Of a DNA stretch of 64,000 bases, positions 33,467-41,702 are shown one piece after another. The translations under genes and the position numbers were made by a program. Location: the NCBI RefSeq assembly GCF_014216315.1, contig NZ_CP045702.1, forward strand, positions 3,968,001 through 4,032,000, given 5' to 3'. Source of the stretch: Streptomyces finlayi. GTDB lineage: Bacteria > Actinomycetota > Actinomycetes > Streptomycetales > Streptomycetaceae. Position 1 is the first letter of the stretch. Every line of letters begins with the position of its first letter. The notes beneath the pieces are model-generated. The model was not told the DNA's origin. It worked only from the letters and a program-made list of their open reading frames with translations, and ran no database searches.

Positions 33467-33490
33467 CTGAAACCAGACGGCCGGTTTGTT
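33467..33490. promoter_or_regulatory. ARE-like operator between the MDR gene and the receptor-like TetR gene
   Basis: CTGAAACCAGAC followed by GGCCGGTTTGTT. The arms AAACC and GGTTT flank a GC-rich core, and the right half GGTTTGTT is typical of autoregulatory elements bound by gamma-butyrolactone receptors. It is centred in the 192-base divergent region. A related site sits before the AfsA/receptor pair at 35985-36006. Confidence 0.6.
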
Positions 33491-33586
33491 AGCCTGATGT
33501 GTCCGTCGTCCTCCTGCGTTCACGCGGACCGCCGGACCTGCCCGGACCCGACCGACCAGTTGTTGATCACGCCCCGGAGCGTCAGG

Positions 33587-34222
33587 ATGGCCAAGCAGGA
33601 CCGTGCGGTGCGTACGCGCGAAGAGTTGATCCGTTCGGCCGCCATGGCCTTCGGCCGGAGCGGGTTCGGGCTGTCCTCGCTCTCCGACATCAGCAACGGC
33701 GCCGGAGTCAGCAGCGGCGCCCTGCACTTCCACTTCAGCAGCAAAAGGGAGTTGGGGGAGGCGGTCGAGTCGGCGGCGGCGGAAACGCTGCACGGAATCA
33801 TGGCGCCGTGCCCGCCCGGACACCCCGATCCGCTGCGCCTCCTGGCCGACACCTCCCACCTGCTGTCCCAACGCCTCACACAGGACGTGGTGCTGAGAGC
33901 CGGGTTCGCGCTCGGCGGCGACGCCGCCTGGCAGGGGGGCGCCGAACTCTGGCTCCAGTGGCGCGGTTGGGTCGCGGCGACGCTGGCCGTCGCCGGTGAA
34001 CGGGGCGAGCTGGCGGCGGACGTGTCGGCCGACGCAGTGGTGTCCGCCGTCACGGCGGCCGTGGTGGGCTCGGAGATCCTGGGGCGTGCGGATGCCGAGT
34101 GGTCCTCGTGCCGCGCGGTCACCCAGTTCTGGTCGCTGATGCTGCCTCGGCTCCGGGTGCGCGCGGAGGAGGCGGGGCTGCCTGAGCCCGTATCGAACAG
34201 CCCTGCGACACTGCGGCCATGA
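33587..34222 (+). CDS. TetR-family gamma-butyrolactone receptor homologue (pseudo-receptor type)
   Basis: A 211-residue protein from ATG 33587, with GGAGCGTCAGG upstream. The N-terminus MAKQDRAVRTREELIRSAAM is the ArpA/ScbR family opening, and the HTH reads SLSDISNGAGVSSGALHFHF then SSK. The region after it is Ala/Trp-rich and lacks the conserved ligand-pocket pattern seen in the receptor at 36 kb, so it is more likely a pseudo-receptor such as ScbR2 or JadR2, which answer antibiotics rather than butyrolactones. It is translationally coupled (ATGA) to an SDR gene and preceded by an ARE-like site. Confidence 0.8.
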   Translation: MAKQDRAVRTREELIRSAAMAFGRSGFGLSSLSDISNGAGVSSGALHFHFSSKRELGEAVESAAAETLHGIMAPCPPGHPDPLRLLADTSHLLSQRLTQDVVLRAGFALGGDAAWQGGAELWLQWRGWVAATLAVAGERGELAADVSADAVVSAVTAAVVGSEILGRADAEWSSCRAVTQFWSLMLPRLRVRAEEAGLPEPVSNSPATLRP

Positions 34223-34983
34223 GCAACGATCTCCTCTCAGACAAAGTCGTCCTCATCACCGGGGCGAGCAGTGGCATAGGCGCGGCGGCGGCCCGCGTGT
34301 TCGCCCAGGAGGGCGCGAAGGTGGTGCTGGCCGCCCGGCGCGAAGAACGCCTGGCCGCGCTGGTCGCCGAACTGCGGGACAAGGGCGCGGATGCGGCCTA
34401 CGTCGTCACCGACGTCACCGTGGCGCAAGACGTCTCCCGGGCGGTGGACTTCGCCGTATCGACGTACGGGCGGCTGGACTCGGCCTTCAACAACGCCGGT
34501 CTCGGCGGTGACCGGACGCCGATGCACCTGATGGGTGACGACGTCTACGACACCCTCATGGACGTCAACGTACGGAGCGTGTGGAACTGCCTCCGGTACG
34601 AGATCGCCGCGATGCTCACCACGGGTGGCGGCTCGATCGTCAACAACAGCAGCGTCGCCGGGCTGGTCGCGATACCCGCCGCCGCACCCTACATAGCGTC
34701 CAAGCACGCCGTGGTCGGCCTCACGCGGGCCGCGGCCGACGAGTACGCCGGGCAGGGGATCCGGGTGAACGCCGTCGCTCCCGGGACGACGCGCAGCGAG
34801 ATCACGGCCGACTGGTTCGGGCGCAACCCCGGCCTGGAGGAGATGGTCAACTCGCGTACTCCGCAGGGCCGTACGGCTGAGCCCGAGGAGATCGCGGCGG
34901 CTGCGGCGTGGCTGCTCAGCGACCGCTGCCCGTTCCTCACGGGCACGGTCGTACCGGTGGACGGCGGGTTCATCAACCAGTGA
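34219..34983 (+). CDS. Short-chain dehydrogenase/reductase (candidate butyrolactone ketoreductase)
   Basis: A 254-residue classical SDR from ATG 34219, overlapping the TetR stop by 4 bases. The cofactor motif is TGASSGIG (14-21), then FNNAGLGG, the catalytic Ser in IVNNSSVAG, Y-x3-K in PYIASKHAVVG, and the tail TGTVVPVDGGFINQ. The Ala-Arg-Arg after strand 2 suggests NADPH. Coupling to a receptor-like TetR next to an afsA gene is like butyrolactone loci, where an SDR such as BarS1 reduces the 6-keto group. That specificity is inferred from position. It could equally be a tailoring or efflux-unrelated reductase. Confidence 0.85.
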   Translation: MSNDLLSDKVVLITGASSGIGAAAARVFAQEGAKVVLAARREERLAALVAELRDKGADAAYVVTDVTVAQDVSRAVDFAVSTYGRLDSAFNNAGLGGDRTPMHLMGDDVYDTLMDVNVRSVWNCLRYEIAAMLTTGGGSIVNNSSVAGLVAIPAAAPYIASKHAVVGLTRAAADEYAGQGIRVNAVAPGTTRSEITADWFGRNPGLEEMVNSRTPQGRTAEPEEIAAAAAWLLSDRCPFLTGTVVPVDGGFINQ

Positions 34984-35043
34984 CACCCGCGTACGGGGCG
35001 GGGGCCGGCGGACTGCCGGCCCCGCCCCGTACGGTCCACGGCG

Positions 35044-35937
35044 CTACGTGACGGGGCCGCTCAACTCGATGTGGAACGCGGGCTCTTCGTCCTGCACACC
35101 CGTGACCCTCACCGCGGTGAGGCCGACGCCGGGGGACGGCAGCACCTCGGCCTCGAGCCAGCAGGGCCGGTCGAATTCGACGTACCGCCCGAACGCGCTG
35201 GCTATGCCCGTGGGCTCGAAGGACGCCGGGGAGAACACCGCATTCGCCGCCTGGTAACCGGCCTCCATGAGGGCCAGTCCGGGGACGTGGTCGACCGGGT
35301 GGTCGAAGAGCAGGGTGTTGTCGGCGTCGTTGCGCAACTGCCAGCGGTGGGGGTGCTCGGTGGCGGACAGCGCCACGTCCGCCGGGGTGATCCGGCCGAC
35401 GCTGTGCGGGGCGACGGGAGCGGGAAGCGGCCATTCGTTCCAGCTGCCGGAGAGGTGTTCACCGCGCAGCCGGCGGTAGGCGGCCGGCGAAATCCAGCCG
35501 AACTCGGAATTCGCCACCGCCACAGTGGTGTTGTGTTGGGTCACGTGAACATCCATGCCGAGGCCGCTGACGTTCTTCCCGCGGCGGGTGGGCTCCGACA
35601 CCTTGATCCCGATCTGCAGGGCACAGGGGCTGTCGGTAGGCACCCGGAAGCCGGGCCGGACCGTGAAGTTGAAGTCGTGGAGCAGAGTCTGATGACTGAG
35701 CGGTACGTCGTAGGCGGCATGGGCGATGACGAGGCCGCTCTGCCGGATGGTCTGCGTCAGCACCCGGGGGTCGTAGGCATGACCGACGGCGCCGGCGGGC
35801 CAGCGGGCGGTGAGCGTGAAGTCACCGGGGCCCAGGCGTTTCCAGTCGGTGATGAATACGGAGGTCGAGCGTCGGAGATGGACGATCTCCTTGGGCACGG
35901 CGGTCAAGTTGTCGTCAATGACTGGAGATTCGGACAC
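35044..35937 (-). CDS. AfsA/ScbA/BarX-family gamma-butyrolactone synthase
   Basis: A 297-residue protein. The start is GTG 35937, with a run of G residues upstream; the longer frame to 36072 would overlap the divergent receptor gene. Two AfsA hot-dog repeats are visible: FITDWKRLGPGDFTLTARWP to SHQTLLHDFNF (about 35-110), and DHPVDHVPGLALMEAGYQAA (about 205-225), with the H-x3-V-P-G-x-x-x-M-E motif of the family. AfsA condenses a beta-ketoacyl-ACP with dihydroxyacetone phosphate to start butyrolactone autoregulator synthesis. It is divergent from its cognate receptor gene, with an ARE-like site between them, the standard scbA/scbR arrangement. Confidence 0.93.
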   Translation of the reverse strand: MSESPVIDDNLTAVPKEIVHLRRSTSVFITDWKRLGPGDFTLTARWPAGAVGHAYDPRVLTQTIRQSGLVIAHAAYDVPLSHQTLLHDFNFTVRPGFRVPTDSPCALQIGIKVSEPTRRGKNVSGLGMDVHVTQHNTTVAVANSEFGWISPAAYRRLRGEHLSGSWNEWPLPAPVAPHSVGRITPADVALSATEHPHRWQLRNDADNTLLFDHPVDHVPGLALMEAGYQAANAVFSPASFEPTGIASAFGRYVEFDRPCWLEAEVLPSPGVGLTAVRVTGVQDEEPAFHIELSGPVT

Positions 35938-35984
35938 GATCCCCCCCGGACGTGGCGCAGTGTGATGATGCTCGCGCTGATATG

Positions 35985-36006
35985 ATACCGGCTCACCCGT
36001 TTGTTT
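35985..36006. promoter_or_regulatory. ARE-like operator in the AfsA/receptor divergent promoter
   Basis: ATACCGGCTC followed by ACCCGTTTGTTT. The ACCGG and CCCGTTTG halves resemble autoregulatory elements recognised by ArpA-type receptors. It lies 38 bases upstream of the receptor start and 48 bases from the afsA-like start, in a 106-base divergent region. Confidence 0.6.
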
Positions 36007-36043
36007 TGAAGTAAGCGCAAAGACGAGGTCAAGGGAGCGCAAG

Positions 36044-36688
36044 TTGGCCAGACAGCAACGGGCGATCCGCACGCGCAGGATCTTCCTGGAAGCGGCGGCC
36101 GAGGTCTTCGACGAGCACGGTTACGACGCCGCCACGATCGCATCGATCCTTGAGCGGGCTGGACTCACCCGAGGTGCACTTTACTTCCACTTCACTTCGA
36201 AGGAAGAGCTTGCGCGAGGAGTTCTCGAAGAGGCGGTGACCGCCGAGGGGCTCACTCCGCAGGTGTTCAAACTCCAGGAATGGGTGGACATAGCCCTGCT
36301 GCTGGCGTACCGGCTGCCTCGTGAGCCGATGCTCAGCGCGTCGATCCGACTGTCCGTCGACCCGCGTGCCCGGGGTCTTTTCGGTACCCGCTGGCCGGAC
36401 TGGATCGAGATGGGTACGGAGATCCTCACGGAGGCGAAGGCGCGCGGGGAACTGCTTCCGCACGTCGATCCCGAGGTCACGTCGCGGCTGTTCGTCGGGG
36501 CGTGGACGGGAGTTCAGCTGGTCGCGGAGTCGATGGCGGAGCCGCCGGACCTGGTCCGGGAGATCTCGGCCCTCTTCGAACTCATCCTTCCCAACAACGC
36601 GGTCCCGGGCGTGCTGTCGCGGCTGGACATCTCTCCGCACCGCGCCGAGCGCCTTCTCAGGGAGAGCAGGGAAGCGGTCGCCTCCTGA
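36044..36688 (+). CDS. ArpA/ScbR-type gamma-butyrolactone receptor repressor
   Basis: A 214-residue protein starting at TTG 36044, with AAGGGAG 7 bases upstream; no better ATG or GTG exists. The family signature is complete: MARQQRAIRTRRIFLEAAAE then VFDEHGYDAATIASILERAG, followed by LTRGALYFHFTSKEELARGV. The C-terminal ligand domain carries the conserved WPDWIEMGTEILTEAKARGE with the central Trp of butyrolactone receptors. It represses at ARE sites until the butyrolactone binds. It is divergent from the afsA-like synthase. No large antibiotic cluster is visible in this window, so its target cluster is probably elsewhere or just outside. Confidence 0.95.
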   Translation: MARQQRAIRTRRIFLEAAAEVFDEHGYDAATIASILERAGLTRGALYFHFTSKEELARGVLEEAVTAEGLTPQVFKLQEWVDIALLLAYRLPREPMLSASIRLSVDPRARGLFGTRWPDWIEMGTEILTEAKARGELLPHVDPEVTSRLFVGAWTGVQLVAESMAEPPDLVREISALFELILPNNAVPGVLSRLDISPHRAERLLRESREAVAS

Positions 36689-36971
36689 CCGGGGCGCCGA
36701 GGGTCCGCCGACGGGTCCGAGGGGCGGGAATGGCCGAAATGGCCGGAATTATTCGGATGGGCGTAAAAAGCGCGCCCGGTATGTTTTGCCAGCGGCCCTG
36801 GGACAGGGGGTCGCCTTCTTCTTCGGGGCGCTCCCTCCTTGATCCTGACTCAGGGCCTGGCGCTCCGCGCGCTTCGCCCCTGCCCGAGCCCTGGGCCGCC
36901 CCTCCCGCCCCCGCTTCACTCGGTTGGCTGGCACGGCTGCGAGGTGGACGCGCAGCCCGCAGGGTGGACGT

Positions 36972-37709
36972 ATGCCCATGTGGTCGCGTCGGCTCGTGCT
37001 GTGTGCCGTGTTCATGCCGCTGGCTTTCCTGGTCCTCCGGGACGCCCCGGTACGGTTCGACGCGCCCGAACACCACAGCCTCCCCGTGGCTCCGCCCGGG
37101 GCGCCGCGGCCCGACATCGTCCCCCGGTCGTCGTGGCATGCCGACGAGCGCATGGTCAAGCACGCGGCGGCGTACACGGGCCGGGTGAGCGCCGCCTTCA
37201 TCCACCACACGGGGCACGCCAACGGCTACGACTGCGCCGACGCCCCTGAGCTGCTGCGCTCCATCCAGGAGAACCACATCAAGGCGGACGGGTGGGACGA
37301 CATCGGCTACAACTTCCTCGTCGACCGCTGCGGAACCATCTACGAGGGCCGGGCCGGCGGCATCACACGGCCGGTGCGCGGCGCGCACACCAAGGGATTC
37401 AACGCGGACACCGTGGGAATCGCGGCGATCGGCACCTTCGGGGCCGGAGTGCCCGTTCCGGCGGCGGTCGTGGAGGCGGTGGCCCGGGTGATCGCGTGGA
37501 AACTGCGCCCCGGGATCGACCCGCGGGGCTCCGTGCGGCTGGTCTCCACGAACGACGAGAGCCGGTACCCGAAGGGCCACGCGGCCGAGCTCCACGTCGT
37601 GTCGGGACACCGGGACAGCTATCTCACGGACTGCCCCGGCGACGCGCTGTACGGGCAGCTGCCCGCCATCCGCGAGGCGGTGGCGGCCTTCCGCGAACGC
37701 CGGCGGTGA
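36972..37709 (+). CDS. Secreted peptidoglycan-recognition-type N-acetylmuramoyl-L-alanine amidase
   Basis: A 245-residue protein. ATG 36972 (MPMWSRRLVLCAVFMPLAFL) gives a proper signal sequence with basic start and hydrophobic helix. The PGRP/amidase_2 fold follows: RSSWHADERMVKHAAAY, zinc-ligand histidine in AAFIHHTGHANGYDC, YNFLVDRCGTIYEGRAGG, GAHTKGFNADTVGIAAIG, and the second His plus Cys/Asp in VVSGHRDSYLTDCPGDALYG. It cleaves the bond between muramic acid and the stem peptide outside the membrane. The 283-base gap before it contains no clear gene. A possible use is wall remodelling or lysis of competitors. Confidence 0.92.
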   Translation: MPMWSRRLVLCAVFMPLAFLVLRDAPVRFDAPEHHSLPVAPPGAPRPDIVPRSSWHADERMVKHAAAYTGRVSAAFIHHTGHANGYDCADAPELLRSIQENHIKADGWDDIGYNFLVDRCGTIYEGRAGGITRPVRGAHTKGFNADTVGIAAIGTFGAGVPVPAAVVEAVARVIAWKLRPGIDPRGSVRLVSTNDESRYPKGHAAELHVVSGHRDSYLTDCPGDALYGQLPAIREAVAAFRERRR

Positions 37710-37744
37710 GGCCGGCGTACGCGGAAGGCCGCGAGGGCCGCTGA

Positions 37745-37780
37745 ACGCCCACCGGCACCCGTACGCCCACCGGCACCCGT
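37745..37780. repeat. Two 18-bp tandem units
   Basis: ACGCCCACCGGCACCCGT occurs twice in direct tandem between the convergent amidase and PH-domain genes. Its origin is unknown. Confidence 0.9.
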
Positions 37781-37790
37781 ACCGCATGAC

Positions 37791-38156
37791 CTACCGGGAC
37801 ACGTACTGCGCCAGGACGGCCTGCACCTCGTAGATGTCGACCCCCTTGGAGAAGGTCTTCGTGACCGGCAAGGGGGCCCCGGAGATCCAGATGTTCAGTT
37901 CGGCCTCGAGGTCGAACGTGCCGGCGGTCTCCACCGAGAAGTGCGTGATGCTCCGGTACGGGATCGAGTGGTACTCCACCTTCTTGCCCGTGATCCCCTG
38001 CTTGTCCACGAGAATGAGCCGGTGGCCGGTGAACAGAATCGTGTCGCGGATCAACAGATAGGCGGCGCTGATCTGTTCGCCCTGTGCCAGCAGCCGGGCG
38101 TATTCCTCCTGGGCCTTGCCAGGATCGATCGTGTGCGCGTTTCCGAACAGTGCCAT
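37791..38156 (-). CDS. Bacterial PH-domain protein (YvbH/YozO type)
   Basis: A 121-residue protein. ATG 38156 was chosen because GGTGGGG lies 6 bases upstream; a GTG 4 codons earlier is possible. The single bacterial PH domain is evident from LLIRDTILFTGHRLILVDKQ, VEYHSIPYRSITHFSVETAG, FDLEAELNIWISG and VTKTFSKGVDIYEVQAVLAQ. There is no signal or membrane helix, so it is cytoplasmic, perhaps membrane-associated. Bacterial PH domains bind lipids or partner proteins; no enzyme activity is expected. It is monocistronic and divergent from nothing, with the small Zn-binding protein gene 78 bases upstream on the same strand. Confidence 0.85.
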   Translation of the reverse strand: MALFGNAHTIDPGKAQEEYARLLAQGEQISAAYLLIRDTILFTGHRLILVDKQGITGKKVEYHSIPYRSITHFSVETAGTFDLEAELNIWISGAPLPVTKTFSKGVDIYEVQAVLAQYVSR

Positions 38157-38233
38157 GTGCGACCCCACCTACTCGTACAGAACGATTTTTTCGCACTGTA
38201 GTACGGCAGGCCGGGGGACCTAGTCGGCCGGCG

Positions 38234-38437
38234 CTACGAGTGGGCCCTGTCCTGCGGCTTCTCCGTGTCCGCTGCCCGGTGCCGGCGGCAGTCGGGGTTC
38301 TTGCACGGGCCGGGTTCCCATACGGGGACGAAGATCCCGAGCGTCTTGCGCCGGGTCAGTGTCGCCTCGACGGGCTGCTTGCAGACCCGGCACGTGAATT
38401 CCGTCCGTCTCTTGGGCTCACGCTGGTGACTGGGCAT
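38234..38437 (-). CDS. Small zinc-ribbon-like protein
   Basis: A 67-residue basic protein from ATG 38437. Two cysteine pairs are visible, TCRVCK (Cys 16 and 19) and PCKNPDC (Cys 45 and 50), with a basic His/Arg-rich end, so a single zinc ribbon is likely. The centre is TLTRRKTLGIFVPVWEPG. I recall similar proteins in Streptomyces without known function. It is divergent from the DUF1876 gene, with about 100 bases between starts. The ribosome site is weak. Confidence 0.62.
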   Translation of the reverse strand: MPSHQREPKRRTEFTCRVCKQPVEATLTRRKTLGIFVPVWEPGPCKNPDCRRHRAADTEKPQDRAHS

Positions 38438-38535
38438 GTTTCCACGGTAATCCCGTGACAGACGTGCGGAAAGTTTCCCCTGGGCGCACCCTGGTAGAAG
38501 GGGATGTCCGGAGGGGGTTTCCGGAGGTGGACGAC

Positions 38536-38811
38536 ATGTTGAAGACCGCTGTCGGATGGCACATCGAGCTCGAATTCGAGGAGGACAGCAGCCACACGCG
38601 TGCGGCTGCGATGGTGCGCCTCCCTGACGGGACCGAGATGCGCTCGCACGGCTATGCCAGCCGTCACCCGAGTGACGCCGAGCAGCCGAGGGTGGGCGAG
38701 GAGATCGCGGGCGGCAGAGCACTCAACGAACTGGCGATGAAGCTGCTGACCAAGGCGCACGACGAGATAGACGAGGCGTCGGGACGTCCGTCCTACCCGC
38801 TGACTCCGTGA
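38536..38811 (+). CDS. DUF1876 (dsRBD-like) protein
   Basis: A 91-residue protein from ATG 38536 with GGAGGTGG; the 27-codon upstream extension was rejected. The family pattern is complete: GWHIELEFEEDSSHTRAAAM, VRLPDGTEMRSHGYASRHPSD and RALNELAMKLLTKAHDEIDE. The domain has a double-stranded-RNA-binding-like fold with no characterised role. It is common in Streptomyces, often near stress and wall genes. Confidence 0.9.
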   Translation: MLKTAVGWHIELEFEEDSSHTRAAAMVRLPDGTEMRSHGYASRHPSDAEQPRVGEEIAGGRALNELAMKLLTKAHDEIDEASGRPSYPLTP

Positions 38812-38865
38812 GCTCGCAGATCTCCGCATCAATCACGGTTTCTCCGCATTCACGGTTCCTCTGCG

Positions 38866-40158
38866 TCACGGTTCACCCGGCACCAGGTGCCGGGTGAACC
38901 AGTCGCGTGCGAGGTCGGTGACCGTGTCCAGGGCGCCCGGTTCCTCGAAGAGGTGCGTGGCCCCGGGCACGACCTCCAGGCGGCTCTCGCAGCGCAACTC
39001 GGCCTGAGCCCGCCGGTTGAGGTCGAGCACCTGCTCGTCGTGACCGCCCACGATGAGCAGGGTGGGAGCCCGTACGTCCCCGAGCCCCGGTCCGGCGAGG
39101 TCGGGACGACCGCCGCGTGAGACGACCGCGCCGACCTCCGCGTCGGGGGTCGCGGCTGCCCGCAGGGCGGCGGCCGCGCCGGTGCTCGCCCCGAAGTAGC
39201 CGATCGGCACGTCCACCCGGTCGCGCAGCCAGCCCGTGGCATGCCTCAGCCGCCGGGCCAGGGTCTCGATGTCGAAGACGTACGCACGGTCGCCCTCCTC
39301 CTCGGGAACGAGCAGGTCGAAGAGGAGGGTGCCGAGACCGGCCCGGTTCAGGCCGTCCGCCACCGCACGGTTGCGGGGGCTGTGGCGGCTGCTCCCGGAG
39401 CCGTGGGCGAAGACGACGACCGCCCCGGCGTCCTCGGGGAGGGCGAGTTCTCCGGGCAGGGTGAGGCCGTCGGCCGTCACCTCGGCCTCGGTCGTACGGA
39501 CGGGGCGGTCCGGCGCCGTGCCGCGGTGGGCTGCCCGGGCCAGCAGCGCGACGACCTCCTCGTCGGGGGTCTGCGAGAAGTCGCGGTACCACTCGCCGAC
39601 GGCGGAGAACAGGGCCGGCGCCGACAGGCACACCACGTCGTCCGCCCGGGCACGGAGCCGCTCGACCGCGCTCGGCGGCGCCACGGGCACGGCGAGCACC
39701 ACGCGGGCCGCCCCGTGTTCCCGTACGACTTCGCACGCGGCCTCGGCCGTGGCGCCGGTCGCGATCCCGTCGTCGACGAGGATCACCGTGCGGCCCTCCA
39801 GCGGCACCCGGGGGCGGCCGGCGCGGAACGCGCGGGCGCGGCGGGTGAGTTCCGCCTGTTCGGCACGTTCGACGGAGGCGGCTTCCTGTTCCGATACGCC
39901 GGCCCGGCGGACGATCTCCTCGTTGATGACCTTCACCCCGTCCTCGCCGATCGCACCGAACCCCAGCTCGGGGCGGTACGGAACGCCGAGTTTGCGGACG
40001 ACGATCACATCGAGGGGCGCACCGAGGGCCCGCGCCACTTCGAAGGCCACCGGGACGCCGCCGCGCGGCAGACCGAGGACGACGGGACGCTCCTTCGCGA
40101 GGTGCCGGAGCGCTTCGGCAAGCTGCAGTCCCGCTGTGGTGCGGTCGGTGAACAGCAC
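38866..40158 (-). CDS. Fusion: type I phosphoribosyltransferase + dienelactone-hydrolase-like domain
   Basis: A 430-residue protein from GTG 40158. Residues 1-205 are a PRTase: LGLPRGGVPVAFEVARALGA and the PRPP loop VILVDDGIATGATA. Residues about 215-430 are an alpha/beta hydrolase: FAHGSGSSRHSPRN, nucleophile in YFGASTGAAAAL (Gly-Ala-Ser-Thr-Gly), acid in VGGHDEQVLDL and His in GATHLFEEPGALD. The fusion recurs in actinobacteria and is often near stress genes; each half alone is also common, and the joint reaction is unknown. The 3' end of the gene carries a near-perfect hairpin. It lies 98 bases downstream of the permease gene, on the same strand. Confidence 0.88.
   Translation of the reverse strand: MLFTDRTTAGLQLAEALRHLAKERPVVLGLPRGGVPVAFEVARALGAPLDVIVVRKLGVPYRPELGFGAIGEDGVKVINEEIVRRAGVSEQEAASVERAEQAELTRRARAFRAGRPRVPLEGRTVILVDDGIATGATAEAACEVVREHGAARVVLAVPVAPPSAVERLRARADDVVCLSAPALFSAVGEWYRDFSQTPDEEVVALLARAAHRGTAPDRPVRTTEAEVTADGLTLPGELALPEDAGAVVVFAHGSGSSRHSPRNRAVADGLNRAGLGTLLFDLLVPEEEGDRAYVFDIETLARRLRHATGWLRDRVDVPIGYFGASTGAAAALRAAATPDAEVGAVVSRGGRPDLAGPGLGDVRAPTLLIVGGHDEQVLDLNRRAQAELRCESRLEVVPGATHLFEEPGALDTVTDLARDWFTRHLVPGEP
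38870..38900 (-). terminator. Terminator-like hairpin inside the last codons of the PRTase-hydrolase gene
   Basis: GGTTCACCCGGCAC and GTGCCGGGTGAACC form a perfect 14-bp stem around CAG, ending two bases before the stop codon. It encodes the final residues RHLVPGEP, so the terminator is built into the coding sequence. To its left, three degenerate CTCTGCG/TCCGCAT..CACGGTT units (38820-38872) add a small repeat. Confidence 0.7.
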
Positions 40159-40256
40159 GCCGGTTCACCCCCAAACCGGGGAGACGGGAACCACGTACAC
40201 GTACTTCGAACCAACCTCATCCGGGGCGGTCCGGCAAGTCGGGGCACGGGCGGCCG

Positions 40257-41510
40257 TCAGCCCTCGGCGGTCCGGCGGCGGAGCCCGTACACGGCGGCTC
40301 CCGCGAGGAGGACCGAACCACCGATGAGGACGGAGTGGAGGGGCAGAGTGAAGGCGAGCGCGAGACAGCCGGCCAGGCCGAGCAGGGGCACGGGTACGGG
40401 CGGGCGGCCCTCGTCGGGGCCGAGGGTGCGGGCGGCGGCGTTCGCGACGGCGTAGTAGACGAGCACGCCGAAGGAGGAGAAGCCGATGGCGTCCCGTACG
40501 TCGATCGTCGCGGCCAGGACGGCGACGACGGCGCCGACGGCGAGCTCGGCGTGCTGGGGGACACCGAAGCGGGGGTGGACGGCGGCCAGCGTACGGGGGA
40601 GGTGGTGGTCGCGGGCCATGGCCAGTGTGGTCCGGGAGACGCCCAGGATCAGGGCGAGCAGCGAACCGAGGGCGGCGAGGGCCGCACCGGCGCGCACGAC
40701 GGGGGCCAGGGCCGGGACGCCCGCCGCGTGCACGGCGTCGGTGAGCGGGGCGGTCGACTGGGCGAGCCGGTCCGGGCCGAGGACGGCCAGGACGGCGACG
40801 GCGACGGCGGCGTAGACGACGAGGGTGATGCCGAGGGCGAGGGGGATGGCCAGGGGAATCGTGCGCTTCGGGTCGCGGACCTCTTCGCCGAGCGTCGCGA
40901 TACGGGCGTATCCGGCGAAGGCGAAGAACAGCAGCCCTGCGGCCTGGAGCACCCCGCTCGCCGTGATGTCGCCGCCGAGGTCGAGACGGGCGGCCCGGAC
41001 CGTTTCACTGGTGAGGAGCGCGGTGACGACGGCGGCCAGGACGGCCAGGACGACGGCCACGATGGTCCGGGTCAGCCAGGCCGCCTTCTGCACACCGGTG
41101 CAGTTCAGCGCGGTCAGCACCACGACGGCGGCCACCGCCACCGCGTGCGCCTGGCCGGGCCAGGCGTAGGCGCCGACGGTGAGGGCCATGGCGGCGCACG
41201 AGGCGGTCTTGCCGACGACGAACGCCCAGCCCGCCAGGTAGCCCCAGAAGTCGCCCAGGCGTTCGCGGCCGTAGACGTAGGTACCGCCGGACCGCGGGTA
41301 GCGGGCGGCGAGCCGGGCGGAGGAGGTGGCGTTGCAGTACGCGACCACGGCGGCGAGCGCCAGGCTGAGCAGCAGCCCGGAACCGGCGGCCCCGGCGGCG
41401 GGGCCGAGCGCGGTGAAGACACCGGCGCCGATCATGGAGCCCAGTCCGATGACCACGGCGTCCCGCACTCCGAGCTGCCGTCGCAGCTCACCGGTCTCCG
41501 GCTGACTCAT
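40257..41510 (-). CDS. APC-family amino acid permease
   Basis: A 417-residue protein from ATG 41510. About 12 membrane helices. Helix 1 begins VVIGLGSMIGAGVFTALGPA with the G-S-x-I-G-x-G-V-F substrate/Na-or-H site of APC proteins. The second motif is GRERLGDFWGYLAGWAFVVG. Helices 6-8 include FFAFAGYARIATLGEEVRDP, the conserved E-E-V-x-x-P stretch. It likely imports an amino acid or polyamine by proton symport. It lies 98 bases upstream of the PRTase fusion on the same strand and is divergent from the CNNM genes. Confidence 0.9.
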   Translation of the reverse strand: MSQPETGELRRQLGVRDAVVIGLGSMIGAGVFTALGPAAGAAGSGLLLSLALAAVVAYCNATSSARLAARYPRSGGTYVYGRERLGDFWGYLAGWAFVVGKTASCAAMALTVGAYAWPGQAHAVAVAAVVVLTALNCTGVQKAAWLTRTIVAVVLAVLAAVVTALLTSETVRAARLDLGGDITASGVLQAAGLLFFAFAGYARIATLGEEVRDPKRTIPLAIPLALGITLVVYAAVAVAVLAVLGPDRLAQSTAPLTDAVHAAGVPALAPVVRAGAALAALGSLLALILGVSRTTLAMARDHHLPRTLAAVHPRFGVPQHAELAVGAVVAVLAATIDVRDAIGFSSFGVLVYYAVANAAARTLGPDEGRPPVPVPLLGLAGCLALAFTLPLHSVLIGGSVLLAGAAVYGLRRRTAEG

Positions 41511-41702
41511 GGCTTGGTCCTCCCCGCGCGTCCGGGCGTACGGCCCGGCTTTCGGCGCACGGTAGCGCAACGAGGTGTCCGGGCAGGGGAGGGGGCGTGC
41601 CCTAGGTCCGCGACCGCGACGTGACCGGCGCCACAGGAGAGTGCTTTGCTTTCCCTTTACTATTGGGGGGCCCGGGTGGCATCCGCCCCGGATCCGCACC
41701 GT

